Shown here piece by piece: positions 27,354-36,285 of a stretch of DNA of 64,000 bases (position 1 is its first letter; every line of letters begins with the position of its first letter). The position numbers and the translations under genes were made by a program. This DNA is from an uncultured Thermanaerothrix sp. GTDB taxonomy: Bacteria > Chloroflexota > Anaerolineae > Anaerolineales > Anaerolineaceae. The stretch is from the NCBI RefSeq assembly GCF_938028735.1, contig NZ_CALIMF010000002.1:372001-436000 (forward strand). The letters run 5' to 3'. Under the pieces are notes generated by a model. It did no database searches and had not been told where the DNA came from. It saw only the letters and a list, made by a program, of their open reading frames with translations.

Positions 27354-27638
27354 TTAAGCACACCCGCCACCTACCGGGGGAAAGATATCTAGACGATCTT
27401 CTGAGCGAAGCGATGTTTGCAACCCCTCAGGCAAGTAATGCACATCCCTACCATTGATAAAACAATGCACATACGGCAGGAGATTGCCCTGAGCATCCAT
27501 CATCTGAGCCCGAAGTTCAGGATATCGCTCAAACAAATGCTCCAGCACCTGCATTACTGTTGCGCCCTCTGCCAGTGGTACCTCGACCGTCTTTCCGCCT
27601 ACGATCGGCCGGAACGTGGCATAAAAATGAACTACCAT
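27354..27638 (-). CDS. MoaD/ThiS-like ubiquitin-fold sulfur carrier
   Basis: A 94-residue beta-grasp protein of the MoaD family, which carries sulfur as a C-terminal thiocarboxylate for molybdopterin/tungstopterin synthesis. The order HFYATFRPIVGGKTVEVPL, helix VMQVLEHLFERYP, YVHCFINGRDV and DRLDIFPPVGGG is diagnostic. The ATG at 27638 follows GGGAG at the right distance; the longer start at 27656 does not. The protein does not end in Gly-Gly: it ends GGGCA, so two or three residues must be removed, or the tail is functional as it is. Its place next to the tungsten oxidoreductase fits a cofactor role. Confidence 0.87.
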   Translation of the reverse strand: MVVHFYATFRPIVGGKTVEVPLAEGATVMQVLEHLFERYPELRAQMMDAQGNLLPYVHCFINGRDVHYLPEGLQTSLRSEDRLDIFPPVGGGCA

Positions 27639-27785
27639 TGCTATCTCCCTGTGCAACTATCCTAATCCGTTTTCTTTCCTCGCCTTGATTCTAATCAAAA
27701 TTGTCCTAAGCACCAGCAAACAACACCAAGTTCAGCCGTGCTAACCTTGGCGACGCGGCGGAGCAACCTCAGGTGAAGACGCCGG

Positions 27786-28580
27786 TTAGCCCATACATAC
27801 CCTTCCCCCGCGCGATAAATCTGTTCCACCGAATGTCACCACTATGACGAGCGCTACCAGCGCATACACAATGACCAGACTAAAAACGGATACACCTCTT
27901 ATCACGACTCCAAAGGTATTCAGCGCAATGTGAACTAGCGCCACCGGTAAGAGACTGCCTTTAGTGCTATTGTAAAGCCAAGTGTAAACAAAAGTTACTG
28001 CAACCGTGCTGAGGAACCAGGGCAGAAAAGGATACGCCGACATTGGGTTGCCTCTCCAGAAGAAAAGCGGTAAATGCCACAACCCCCACAAACCACCAAT
28101 AATGAGGGTAGCCACCCAAGCGGTGTAGCGCTTCTGCAGACGTGGCAAGGCAAAGCCACGCCAACCAACCTCTTCCCACGGATTGGAGAACAGAGACATG
28201 ACGAAGGCAGAAATTGCAAGAGGAAGTAGTTCGCTTTGAGGCTCTGGTTGAGCTGCCGCGAAGCCCAGCCATTTCGTTATACCCTGCCCAGCAAGAAGAA
28301 GAGCAAGGGGGCCAAAAACTGCCACCAGGTACCACCCTAGACCAACACGCCAAAGGATTAGTGACCTAAGCAAGTCGCCTACTTCTGTCCTACCATACAC
28401 AATTCGGGTCACGATAACAGCTGCGAGCGTGGGACTGATGGCAGGGAAGATGAGGAGGAACTGAAAATAAGGTTGGTCAAACGGTGACACACCGTGCGAA
28501 CCTAGTGCCACCGGTATCCAGCCAAGCCATGCAATGCCAAACGACAGAATGTAGAACCAAACAATAGGAAATTTGCTCAT
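27786..28580 (-). CDS. CPBP-family intramembrane metalloprotease (type II CAAX/abortive-infection family)
   Basis: A 264-residue polytopic membrane protein with about seven hydrophobic segments. The CPBP motifs are present: EEVGWRGFALPRLQ (motif 1, EExxxR), GLWGLWHLPLFF (motif 2, with His) and LVHIALNT (motif 3, with His). Members cleave or bind membrane substrates; some handle prenylated or bacteriocin peptides. No CAAX-type substrate or peptide cluster is nearby. It ends near 27786, with about 150 bp before the MoaD-like gene. Confidence 0.9.
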   Translation of the reverse strand: MSKFPIVWFYILSFGIAWLGWIPVALGSHGVSPFDQPYFQFLLIFPAISPTLAAVIVTRIVYGRTEVGDLLRSLILWRVGLGWYLVAVFGPLALLLAGQGITKWLGFAAAQPEPQSELLPLAISAFVMSLFSNPWEEVGWRGFALPRLQKRYTAWVATLIIGGLWGLWHLPLFFWRGNPMSAYPFLPWFLSTVAVTFVYTWLYNSTKGSLLPVALVHIALNTFGVVIRGVSVFSLVIVYALVALVIVVTFGGTDLSRGGRVCMG

Positions 28581-29033
28581 TTCCTGGCCCGACTTTTATG
28601 TGCAAGGGGGTGTACTCACAGCGGACATTCTTCCCACACAATTATATGTCTAAACGTGTGAAGTAAAGCGGCTTTTATACCTGCTCCATCTTTTCTCCAA
28701 CCCAAAACTTCTCGATCAGCATAGTGTAGTCCTTTGCCTAAATTGCTATCCTTACCGCACCGAGCAGCCTCAAGAGAGGGAGCAAACACTCTATTCTCTC
28801 CCATAGCCTATTATCAGACAAAAAAACAGCTCCCTTTCAACGCCATGACCAAATACAGCATGATTTACCCCCTGATGTCAGCCAAGGGTAACCGATTAAG
28901 AAGGGCTTGAGTCAGTCAGCCATTCAACCGCTATTCGCTCTGCCTTTACGCTTGCCGATTTCCCCGCCTCAACCTACAATAAATATTATAGAGCACATAG
29001 CCTGGTTTTGCTTATCTTTCGAAGGAATAACGC
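28581..29033. other. Gene-free interval before the response regulator
   Basis: I see no supported gene here. A 62-codon frame on the minus strand (28616-28804) has no convincing ribosome-binding site or recognisable similarity. A TATTAT-like -10 lies near 28983-28988, about 45 bp before the response-regulator ATG, and AAGGAA precedes that ATG. The region is AT-richer than its neighbours. Confidence 0.4.
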
Positions 29034-29741
29034 ATGGTCTTCAAGGCCACCCCCTCTACACTAAAAATCTTAATCATTGACGATGACCGCGACACCTGCG
29101 ATCTGGTGCGCCGCGTGCTAGAAAAAGAGAGTTATCAGGTGCTAACCACCACCCAGCCCCAATCTGCGCTACGCCTGCTCCAGCATGAGGCCGTTGATAT
29201 GCTCATCCTCGATATTATGATGCCTGACTTGGATGGGTTGAGTTTGCTGGAGGCCCTGAGGCGTGAGACCAACGCTCCAATTCTGATGCTAACAGCGCTC
29301 TCTGACCCGCGGGTCATGCAACAGTGTTATGACCTGGGTGCCAATGACTATTTGGTCAAACCCTTTGCCATGACGCAACTTAAAGAGCGTGTGCGTCGCC
29401 TAGCCGAAAAGATTCCGCCCCGCCCCGTGCTTGATACAACCTGGCAGGCCCATTTTCGCCTGGACCCCGAACAGAACCTGCTGGTATACAAAGATCTTCC
29501 CATCCTGCTAACGCCAACAGAAAGTCGATTACTGCGTTATCTGATGGATAACGCCTTTCGCGAGGTCGGCTGGGAGGCTCTTTACCGCGCCGGCTGGGGA
29601 GAAGAAATTCTACCCGAGCCAACTGCCCGAGCACTGGTAGAAAACACGGTTCGCAGTCTCCTTTATAAGGTGCAACCCGAGTCTAGCGAAACGTCCCTGA
29701 TTCAAAGTACAATGGGGGGGTACATCTTTTCACCTGACTAG
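29034..29741 (+). CDS. Response regulator, OmpR/PhoB family
   Basis: A 235-residue two-domain regulator. The receiver (about 10-122) has the acidic pair D16/D17 (LIIDDDR), phosphoacceptor D60 in MLILDIMMPDLDG, T87 and K109 in YLVKPF. The winged-helix DNA-binding domain (about 140-232) ends with the wing STMGGYIFSP. No sensor kinase gene is adjacent. It starts 17 bp before an MFS exporter gene, which it may control. It is more conventional than the diverged regulator at 3.0-3.8 kb but shares its domain order. Confidence 0.92.
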   Translation: MVFKATPSTLKILIIDDDRDTCDLVRRVLEKESYQVLTTTQPQSALRLLQHEAVDMLILDIMMPDLDGLSLLEALRRETNAPILMLTALSDPRVMQQCYDLGANDYLVKPFAMTQLKERVRRLAEKIPPRPVLDTTWQAHFRLDPEQNLLVYKDLPILLTPTESRLLRYLMDNAFREVGWEALYRAGWGEEILPEPTARALVENTVRSLLYKVQPESSETSLIQSTMGGYIFSPD

Positions 29742-29758
29742 GGGCCTCGAGCATTGCC

Positions 29759-31228
29759 ATGACAACTTCTCGCCCTACTCTCCAGCACTGGCTGACCCTG
29801 CTAAGTGTCGGCAGTGGTGTTTTGATGGCCACGCTTGACTCCAGTATCGTCAATATCTCCCTGCCTACACTGGTTAAGGCCCTTAACACCAATTTTGCCA
29901 CCGTTGAGTGGGTGGTGCTGGCCTATGTGCTAATGGTCACGGCGTTGATGCTCGGCGTGGCCCGACTGGGTGATCTTTACAACAAGAAACGGCTCTATCA
30001 GATAGGGCTGATCATTTTCACCCTCGGATCTTTGCTATGCGGCCTAGCCCCTACCATCACCGCGCTGATCCTTTTTCGGGCTCTCCAGGGGATTGGGGCT
30101 GCCTTTACCCAAGCACTTGGCACAGCCATTATTACAGAAGTTTTCCCACCCGAATCGCGCGGGCGTGCGTTGGGCATTATCGGGAGCATTGTCTCCGTCG
30201 GTATTGCCGCCGGACCACCTCTAGGTGGTCTGATTATTGCTTGGGCTGGCTGGCACTGGGTCTTCCTAGTCAATCTTCCCATAGGAATCATTGCCTCGCT
30301 GATCGTGTATCGCTTTGTTCCCAACTTGCACCCTGGGCATCGTCAAGAGGGCTTTGACGCCGTAGGTGCGCTGGTTCTATTTTTCACCATGGGATGCTAC
30401 GCCCTGGGCATGACCCTAGGACAGGATTGGGGATTTAGCAGCCAATGGCCCAAAATCTTTCTAGGAGCCAGTCTCGTCGGACTGATCGTGTTTGTGCAGG
30501 TAGAACGCCACCAGCCCCATCCGATGGTGGATTTGAGCCTGTTTCGTAACATCCTTTTCTCTATCAACCTGTTGATGGCTTTTCTCGTCTTCATCGTCAT
30601 GTCCGGGATGTTCCTGATGCCGTTCTTCCTTCAATTGGTTCAGGGCTACCCAACCCAATTGGTAGGCACCTTGATGATGGCACACCCCGTCGCCATGGGC
30701 ATCGTCGCTCCCCTTGCCGGTGCCCTCTCGGATCGCTATGGCTCGCGTGGGATCAGTCTTATCGGGCTTATCATGGTTGTCGTTGGCTGCCTTTCGGTTG
30801 CCTCCATCCAGCCCGGAATCAGCCCACTGGCTTTCGTACTGCACCTGCTCCCCTTTGGCATTGGGCTGGGCATGTTCCAATCTCCCAATAATAACGCCAT
30901 CATGAGTGCGGTACCACGTAACCGTTTGGGCATTGCTTCTGGTCTATTGGCCTTGATGCGAACGCTGGGGCAAACCTCTGGGCTTCCCCTCATGGGCGCA
31001 TTGTTTGCCCTTCAGGTTCGCGCCTCTGCCAACTTGCCTCCTGGCTTCGAGGTGACCCAAGCCAATCCTTTGGCTCTCCTAGCAGGGTTGCAAGGTACTT
31101 ACCATATTGCTGCCTTCGTTATTCTGATTGCCACTCTACTGGCCGTGCTGGCGCTCTGGTTGGATACACAGCGACGCAAGCAGGCTGCTCACCCTATACT
31201 AGAAAGCGACCGTAAAATCTGCCGGTAA
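29759..31228 (+). CDS. MFS exporter, DHA2 (14-helix, EmrB/QacA) family
   Basis: A 489-residue membrane protein with about 14 hydrophobic segments. Family motifs visible are LDSSIVNISLPTL in helix 1, the loop 2-3 motif LGDLYNKKRL, LFRALQGIGAAFTQAL and the antiporter motif GPPLGGLIIAWAGWHWVFLVN. These transporters export drugs or metabolites with proton exchange. It lies 17 bp behind the response regulator and 20 bp before a small gene, so probably in one operon. Confidence 0.92.
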   Translation: MTTSRPTLQHWLTLLSVGSGVLMATLDSSIVNISLPTLVKALNTNFATVEWVVLAYVLMVTALMLGVARLGDLYNKKRLYQIGLIIFTLGSLLCGLAPTITALILFRALQGIGAAFTQALGTAIITEVFPPESRGRALGIIGSIVSVGIAAGPPLGGLIIAWAGWHWVFLVNLPIGIIASLIVYRFVPNLHPGHRQEGFDAVGALVLFFTMGCYALGMTLGQDWGFSSQWPKIFLGASLVGLIVFVQVERHQPHPMVDLSLFRNILFSINLLMAFLVFIVMSGMFLMPFFLQLVQGYPTQLVGTLMMAHPVAMGIVAPLAGALSDRYGSRGISLIGLIMVVVGCLSVASIQPGISPLAFVLHLLPFGIGLGMFQSPNNNAIMSAVPRNRLGIASGLLALMRTLGQTSGLPLMGALFALQVRASANLPPGFEVTQANPLALLAGLQGTYHIAAFVILIATLLAVLALWLDTQRRKQAAHPILESDRKICR

Positions 31229-31248
31229 ACCCCAAGGAGTGTGATGGA

Positions 31249-31464
31249 ATGAACGAAGAAACCACTCGCCATGACATTCGCCGTTTGCTAAAAACCTTTG
31301 GTGTACAGGCCGATGAAGCCATTACGCGTTATTTAGAACAAATCCCTGGCGATTTTCCGCTTCGCCTACGCATCACCCTGGAAGATCTCACCGATTATGG
31401 TCCTAACCCGCCAACTGTGCCACTGCGCTTGATCGTCGAAGGTGAAATCCACCGCACCCCTTAA
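31249..31464 (+). CDS. Small hypothetical protein between two MFS genes
   Basis: A 71-residue soluble protein preceded by AAGGAG (31234-31239). Residues 1-30 are charged and helical (IRRLLKTFGVQADEAITRYLEQ), and 33-68 look like strands with a proline-rich turn (TDYGPNPPTVPLRLIVEGEI). I do not recognise a family. Its tight position between two exporter genes, with a 3' end overlapping the possible early start of the next gene, supports its being real. Confidence 0.65.
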   Translation: MNEETTRHDIRRLLKTFGVQADEAITRYLEQIPGDFPLRLRITLEDLTDYGPNPPTVPLRLIVEGEIHRTP

Positions 31465-31498
31465 GCCCAACAAAACTGTGACAGCAAGGCGCGCTCTC

Positions 31499-32707
31499 AT
31501 GATTGCCGATCAAAGCCTAGCCACCGAGAAATTTCAGAGTGAACGGGTCAGCACCATCGCCCTAGGACATGCGGTACATGACACCTACTCCGCCTTTCTT
31601 CCCTCGTTGCTGCCTCTGCTCATTCAGCGTTATGCCCTCTCCAAGACCGAAGCAGGGGTGCTCTCCTTCTTGACTCAAGCGCCTTCGATTTTGCAACCTT
31701 TCATCGGTTATCTGGGGGACCGGGTTGGGCTACGCCCACTACTTTTCCTCGGCCCCGCCATAACCGCCACTATGATGTCACTGGTGGGCGTAGCTCCGAC
31801 CTACCCGACTGCCATGATCTTGCTCCTTGTGGTGGGGCTTTCCTCTGCCGGGTTCCACGCCATTGGCCCCGCCATCGCTGGGCGACTCTCAGCCTACCGG
31901 CTGGGACTAGGGATGAGTCTGTGGATGGCAGCCGGCGAGTTAGGGCGCACGCTAGGACCACTGATCGTTGTCATCGCCATTCAGGGGTTAGGAATTCGAC
32001 GGTTGCCATGGCTCATGATTGTTGGGATCTTAGTCTCTCTAGCCGTTTACTGGAGCCTGCGCAATGTCTCCACACTCCCTGACCACCCCCCTGAGCCGCT
32101 GCCCTGGAAACGGGCTTGGGCCTTGTTGCGGCCCGTCTTGATCCCGGTGAGCGCCCTGCTGGTGACGCGTGCCCTGGCTCAGGTAGCATTTTCCACTTTT
32201 CTACCTACATTTCTGACCGAAGAAGGTGCCACGCTCTGGCTGGCCGGTGGTTCACTGACGATCATGGAATTTGCAGGCATTGGGGGCGCATTTCTGGGAG
32301 GGTCCTTGAGTGATCGCCTAGGACGCAAACCCGTCCTCCTCGCTGCTGGGCTAGGCACGTCGGTCTTTGCCTTTGCGTTCCTCACCACCTCTCAACTTGT
32401 CCTTCGCCTGATCACTTTACTAGGACTGGGCGCCACCATGCTTTCCATGACGCCCATCCTAATGGCTCTTATCCAGGACCACTACCCCGAGCAACGCGCC
32501 CTGGCGAACGGCGCTTTCATGGCTGTCAACTTTGTGGTTGGCTCATTAGCCATGTTGGGGGTGGGCTGGCTGGGTGACCACCTTGGATTGTACACAGCCT
32601 TTTTCCTCAGCGCAGGCGTCCTGACCCTGGGATTGCCCATCATCTTGGCCTTGCCCAACGGACATAGCCGCGCCAAGGTAAAAGAAAATGACTCGCCAAT
32701 CGGATAG
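31499..32707 (+). CDS. MFS transporter, fosmidomycin-resistance (Fsr)-like
   Basis: A 12-helix MFS transporter of about 402 residues. HAVHDTYSAFLPSLLPLL in helix 1, GYLGDRVGLRP in loop 2-3, SSAGFHAIGPAIAGRLS and GGSLSDRLGRKPVLL in the second half resemble the Fsr family. I choose the ATG at 31499. A GTG at 31442 would add 19 polar residues and overlap the preceding small gene by 23 bp, and both have only weak ribosome-binding sites. Substrate unknown; Fsr relatives export fosmidomycin and other small acids. Confidence 0.87.
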   Translation: MIADQSLATEKFQSERVSTIALGHAVHDTYSAFLPSLLPLLIQRYALSKTEAGVLSFLTQAPSILQPFIGYLGDRVGLRPLLFLGPAITATMMSLVGVAPTYPTAMILLLVVGLSSAGFHAIGPAIAGRLSAYRLGLGMSLWMAAGELGRTLGPLIVVIAIQGLGIRRLPWLMIVGILVSLAVYWSLRNVSTLPDHPPEPLPWKRAWALLRPVLIPVSALLVTRALAQVAFSTFLPTFLTEEGATLWLAGGSLTIMEFAGIGGAFLGGSLSDRLGRKPVLLAAGLGTSVFAFAFLTTSQLVLRLITLLGLGATMLSMTPILMALIQDHYPEQRALANGAFMAVNFVVGSLAMLGVGWLGDHLGLYTAFFLSAGVLTLGLPIILALPNGHSRAKVKENDSPIG

Positions 32708-32748
32708 CGATCACGAACGCAAGACCCCAGTATTTTTATATGAGGAGT

Positions 32749-33618
32749 TTACTGCGCCAATTGCAGCAAAAATTCCGGTACCCAGAACTTCCCAAACCCC
32801 CAGAGGGAGAGGGCAATAGAACAGAGCAGCATCGCCACTCCAAACGCAATTAGAGCACGATCACGTGGACGGTAGTGTAATTCGTCCACCCATGTGCGCG
32901 GTCCCACGCCAAAAGCGCGCAAATCCATGGCATCAATAATATCCTCGCTGGCCACAATGGCGTGGATTGTCACCGGCACAATTAGCGGCGCTAGTTTACG
33001 CACCTGAGCAAACAGTCCTCCGGAAATCTTCTCCAGTTCGTAACCCCGCGCCCGTTGAGCATCCAGCGTCAACTGAAAATCGCGCCCGAAGGAAGGGATA
33101 AAGCGCATGGTCAAATCCATGCCGTAAGCCACTTTATCGGGTAACCCCAAACCACGGAAAGTCACCCCATAGAGGGCCGGATTCAACGAATAAGGGATTA
33201 AGATGGTCATGCTGGCCAGGCTGAACACACGCACCATCATCGCTACGGCGTACGCAATGCGCTCCGCACTCAAGACAAGTGTAGGCCGCCAACCAAAGAG
33301 GGTAAAGCCCGCAGCCAAGCGATGAATGACATGTTCCTCTTTGTAAAGCTCAATGCCGCCTCGCCCTGTTAGCAAGGTAAGGAAGGAGAAGAAAAAGATA
33401 AAACCGCCAATGAAAAGCCAGGCACGACGCATTTCATGCCATTTGATCCCCGAGGTAAAAACCGCAACCAGCGCCATACCAAAGAGCACCAGCAAATATC
33501 GCAAGTCCCAGAAAAGCACCGTACAGGCGATGTAACACAGGAAGAAAATGATCCAGGCACGCGGATCAAAACTCTGGATAAGTGATTTACGAGGTCGGTA
33601 ACGCCAGGTAACGAGCAT
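32749..33618 (-). CDS. ECF transporter T component (EcfT)
   Basis: A 289-residue membrane protein, the coupling subunit of an energy-coupling-factor vitamin importer. About five hydrophobic segments are followed by the cytoplasmic helices that bind the ATPases, with the diagnostic Ala-Arg-Gly motif in TLDAQRARGYELE. It is the last gene of a minus-strand operon (ATPase, S component, T component). The ATG follows AGGAG by 7 bp. Confidence 0.9.
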   Translation of the reverse strand: MLVTWRYRPRKSLIQSFDPRAWIIFFLCYIACTVLFWDLRYLLVLFGMALVAVFTSGIKWHEMRRAWLFIGGFIFFFSFLTLLTGRGGIELYKEEHVIHRLAAGFTLFGWRPTLVLSAERIAYAVAMMVRVFSLASMTILIPYSLNPALYGVTFRGLGLPDKVAYGMDLTMRFIPSFGRDFQLTLDAQRARGYELEKISGGLFAQVRKLAPLIVPVTIHAIVASEDIIDAMDLRAFGVGPRTWVDELHYRPRDRALIAFGVAMLLCSIALSLWGFGKFWVPEFLLQLAQ

Positions 33619-33689
33619 ATAACTCCTGACTACTTCCTAGAGGCAGGTGAGGGAACCAAAAGCCCCCACCTGCCTTCGCTCTAAAAAGA

Positions 33690-34622
33690 TCAACGACCGG
33701 TTTGACGCTGCACTGAGGCAAACGCCACCACCAGCAACGGCACCAGGATAGCGGCAAAGATGGCATTCGGCCCCGCAGCGGGCAAGAATTCCCCAACAAT
33801 TGCCACCGCTGGCGGATAACCGTTAATCCAAATATCCGAGATAGCGGCAAAGCCAATTCCGAGGAAGTTACCCAACAGGCTCCAGGTTACTGCAGCGGCC
33901 ACATCCAGGTTTTGGGCAAAGAGAAAACGTACCAGCACTACCAGCACAAACCCTACCACTGCCGAGATGCCAGCAAAAAGGCTGATGGTAGCATCGCCAA
34001 AGATACCCGCCTCGGGGTCAAAGAACATCATGTTGGGCACATTACGATTGACAAAGAAAATGACGGTTGCCAAGGCAGCAAGCAAAGCGCTGACGATCAA
34101 AACCGCATCCACACTGCGCTGTTTATCTTTGAAGAGGTGCACCAGGCCCGCCACAAAACCGACCAGTCCATTCCCCACACTCCACTGGGGAGACAGGCCA
34201 AAACCAGTCAGCGCATCGCCGAACATGTTTCCAACCGCGCCACTAAAGAAACCCACCACTGGCCCAAAGGCATACCCAAAGAACATGGGAATAGCAATCG
34301 CCGGACGCAGAGCCACCTGGCTGACTGAGGGCACCGCAAACACAGTCCCGTTGAAGAGGAAGGAGAGCACAGCATACAAGGCCGCACCAATGGCCATATA
34401 CACCACCTCACGCGTGCCCACTTCCCACACCGGGTTTTGACGGGTCAGGGCATAGATGACGAAGACGATTAACAAACCAATGCCGACAAACACAAAACGC
34501 AATACACCGGTTTCATCCAGTTGCAAGTTGGGATTGATCATCCCTCCAATCCAGACAATCAACAGGAAGAAAACCAAAACGCCAATCAAGGAAAAGAGAA
34601 TTGAACGCAAACGCTTATCCAT
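33690..34622 (-). CDS. ECF transporter substrate-binding (S) component
   Basis: A 310-residue membrane protein. Residues about 8-60 hold two additional hydrophobic segments. The rest (from EVVYMAIGAALYAVLSF) is an ECF-type S component with the GPVVGFFSGAVGNMFGDAL helix pair typical of vitamin-specific S subunits. It binds the substrate and docks on EcfT. The substrate is not evident, and I see no riboswitch in front of the operon. GAAAGGAGGAGC precedes the ATG. Confidence 0.82.
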   Translation of the reverse strand: MDKRLRSILFSLIGVLVFFLLIVWIGGMINPNLQLDETGVLRFVFVGIGLLIVFVIYALTRQNPVWEVGTREVVYMAIGAALYAVLSFLFNGTVFAVPSVSQVALRPAIAIPMFFGYAFGPVVGFFSGAVGNMFGDALTGFGLSPQWSVGNGLVGFVAGLVHLFKDKQRSVDAVLIVSALLAALATVIFFVNRNVPNMMFFDPEAGIFGDATISLFAGISAVVGFVLVVLVRFLFAQNLDVAAAVTWSLLGNFLGIGFAAISDIWINGYPPAVAIVGEFLPAAGPNAIFAAILVPLLVVAFASVQRQTGR

Positions 34623-34635
34623 CTTGCTCCTCCTT

Positions 34636-36255
34636 TCAAGCCAGTGAAAAATGGGCTAGCACTTCCGCACTGAGAAAACGACGGGTTGAAGGCAGATAAT
34701 CCAAATTCAGACGTAGCAACGAGGTTGGAACCAGACGGCAGGTTTCCAGCCGCTCTAGGTCACTCAGGACCTCTTCAGGCGTCCCATCCGCGACCACTCG
34801 CCCCTCATTGACTAGAAGCACGCGGTTCGCGTAGCGGATAGCCACGTCCACATCATGAGTGATAAAGAGGATGGCCTCAAAGCCAGGCATCTGCAAGATT
34901 GAATCCATGAAACTGATGTAGTTCTTATAATCCTGCCCCGCAGTGGGCTCATCCATAACCAGAATACGGGAACGCATCGAAAGAATAGCAGCAATGCTGA
35001 CGCGCTTCTGTTGCCCGAAGGACATGGAGAGCGGTGGAATCTGCTCATACCCCTTTAGGTTCACAATCTCGATAGCTTCCATCACCTCCTTTCGAATGGT
35101 TTCTGGATCGTGGTTGAGGTTCCTGGGCCCAAATGCCAACTCTTCATAAACGGTTGGGGCAAAAAGCATGTGGCTTGGGCTTTGGAAAACATATCCCAAG
35201 GTGCTGGCTATTTCGGCTACGCTCATTTGGCGAGTATCACGTCCACGAATGAGCACGCGCCCGCGCTTTGGTTTGAGCAGGCCAATAGCATGTTTGATCA
35301 AAGTTGTTTTGCCTGCTCCATTGGGGCCCAAAACTGCAATGATGTCACCGCGGTAAATGGTCAAATCCACACCGTGCAAGATCTCCATCCCATTTTCGTA
35401 ACCGAAATGCACCCCCTGGAATTCCACCAGCGGCTCACGCTGTCCCTCTCGCCCGCTGGGAAGCCATTGTGGCTCAGGCGGTGGAGCCATGCGCGCAGCT
35501 AGGTTTAGGATCATCGGAGCCGGCAGTTTCACCTCGCGGTAGTCCACATAATCTGCCAGTTGTTCAGCCGTGCCGTCAAATTTTATCTCTCCATCACTCA
35601 TATAAAGCACCCGCTCAGGATGGATGGCCAGGACATCCTCCACACGATGCTCAATTAAGATTACCGTCATGCCCTCATCGGCCAACTGACGGATCATCCG
35701 CAAGGCATCCTGGGCACTGGCCGGATCTAGGCTCGCCAACGGCTCATCCAGCAGCAAGATGCCCGGGCGCATCGCCAACACGCCCGCCAGGGCCACCTTT
35801 TGTTTTTCCCCTCCAGAAAGATTGAAGGTCTCACGATCACGCAAATGGGCAATCTTTAACCGCTCCAGCGCCTCTTGGGCACGCCGCAGGATCTCTTCGC
35901 GTGGCAAACCCAGGTTTTCCAGCCCGAAAGCCACTTCATTGATCACGCGCGAACCCAAGATCTGACGTTCCGGGTCCTGAAGAACAGTACCCACCATCTG
36001 AGAAATGCGCGCTAAAGAGAGTCCCCGCGTGTCTTGCCCAAAAATGCGGACACTGCCCGTTAATTCACCCTTGTAACTGCGCGGGATCAAACCATTAATG
36101 CAGCGAATCAGGGTTGTCTTTCCACATCCACTGGCCCCAGCAATCAGCACAACCTGGCCAGGCTGCACCCTTAAGTTAATATTTCGGATTGCCGGCTCAT
36201 TGCGGCTACGATAGCGGAAAGTGAGATTTTCGATAACCAGCGGCAATTCAGACAT
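34636..36255 (-). CDS. ECF transporter ATPase, two ABC domains fused
   Basis: A 539-residue protein holding two ATPase domains, matching the EcfA1-EcfA2 pair in one chain. Domain 1 (about 1-250) has Walker A GASGCGKTT, signature LSGGEKQKV and Walker B LLLDEPLASLDP. Domain 2 (about 280-530) has Walker A GPNGAGKTT, a diverged signature LSMSFGQQKR and Walker B LVMDEPTAG. The start is the ATG at 36255; a longer frame to 36285 adds ten unrelated residues. The S component follows after 13 bp, then T. The operon begins 30 bp after tyrS, so read-through from tyrS is likely. Confidence 0.93.
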   Translation of the reverse strand: MSELPLVIENLTFRYRSRNEPAIRNINLRVQPGQVVLIAGASGCGKTTLIRCINGLIPRSYKGELTGSVRIFGQDTRGLSLARISQMVGTVLQDPERQILGSRVINEVAFGLENLGLPREEILRRAQEALERLKIAHLRDRETFNLSGGEKQKVALAGVLAMRPGILLLDEPLASLDPASAQDALRMIRQLADEGMTVILIEHRVEDVLAIHPERVLYMSDGEIKFDGTAEQLADYVDYREVKLPAPMILNLAARMAPPPEPQWLPSGREGQREPLVEFQGVHFGYENGMEILHGVDLTIYRGDIIAVLGPNGAGKTTLIKHAIGLLKPKRGRVLIRGRDTRQMSVAEIASTLGYVFQSPSHMLFAPTVYEELAFGPRNLNHDPETIRKEVMEAIEIVNLKGYEQIPPLSMSFGQQKRVSIAAILSMRSRILVMDEPTAGQDYKNYISFMDSILQMPGFEAILFITHDVDVAIRYANRVLLVNEGRVVADGTPEEVLSDLERLETCRLVPTSLLRLNLDYLPSTRRFLSAEVLAHFSLA

Positions 36256-36285
36256 CGTGTTCCATCTCTTATTCGTGAAAACCAC

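Noticed and set aside
27786-28580. CPBP protease as part of a bacteriocin or phage-defence system
   Set aside because: No precursor peptide, toxin or defence gene is adjacent; the family is broad, so the gene was annotated only as an intramembrane protease.
28616-28804. A 62-codon frame on the minus strand
   Set aside because: It has no Shine-Dalgarno sequence, no recognisable family and no conserved neighbour relation.
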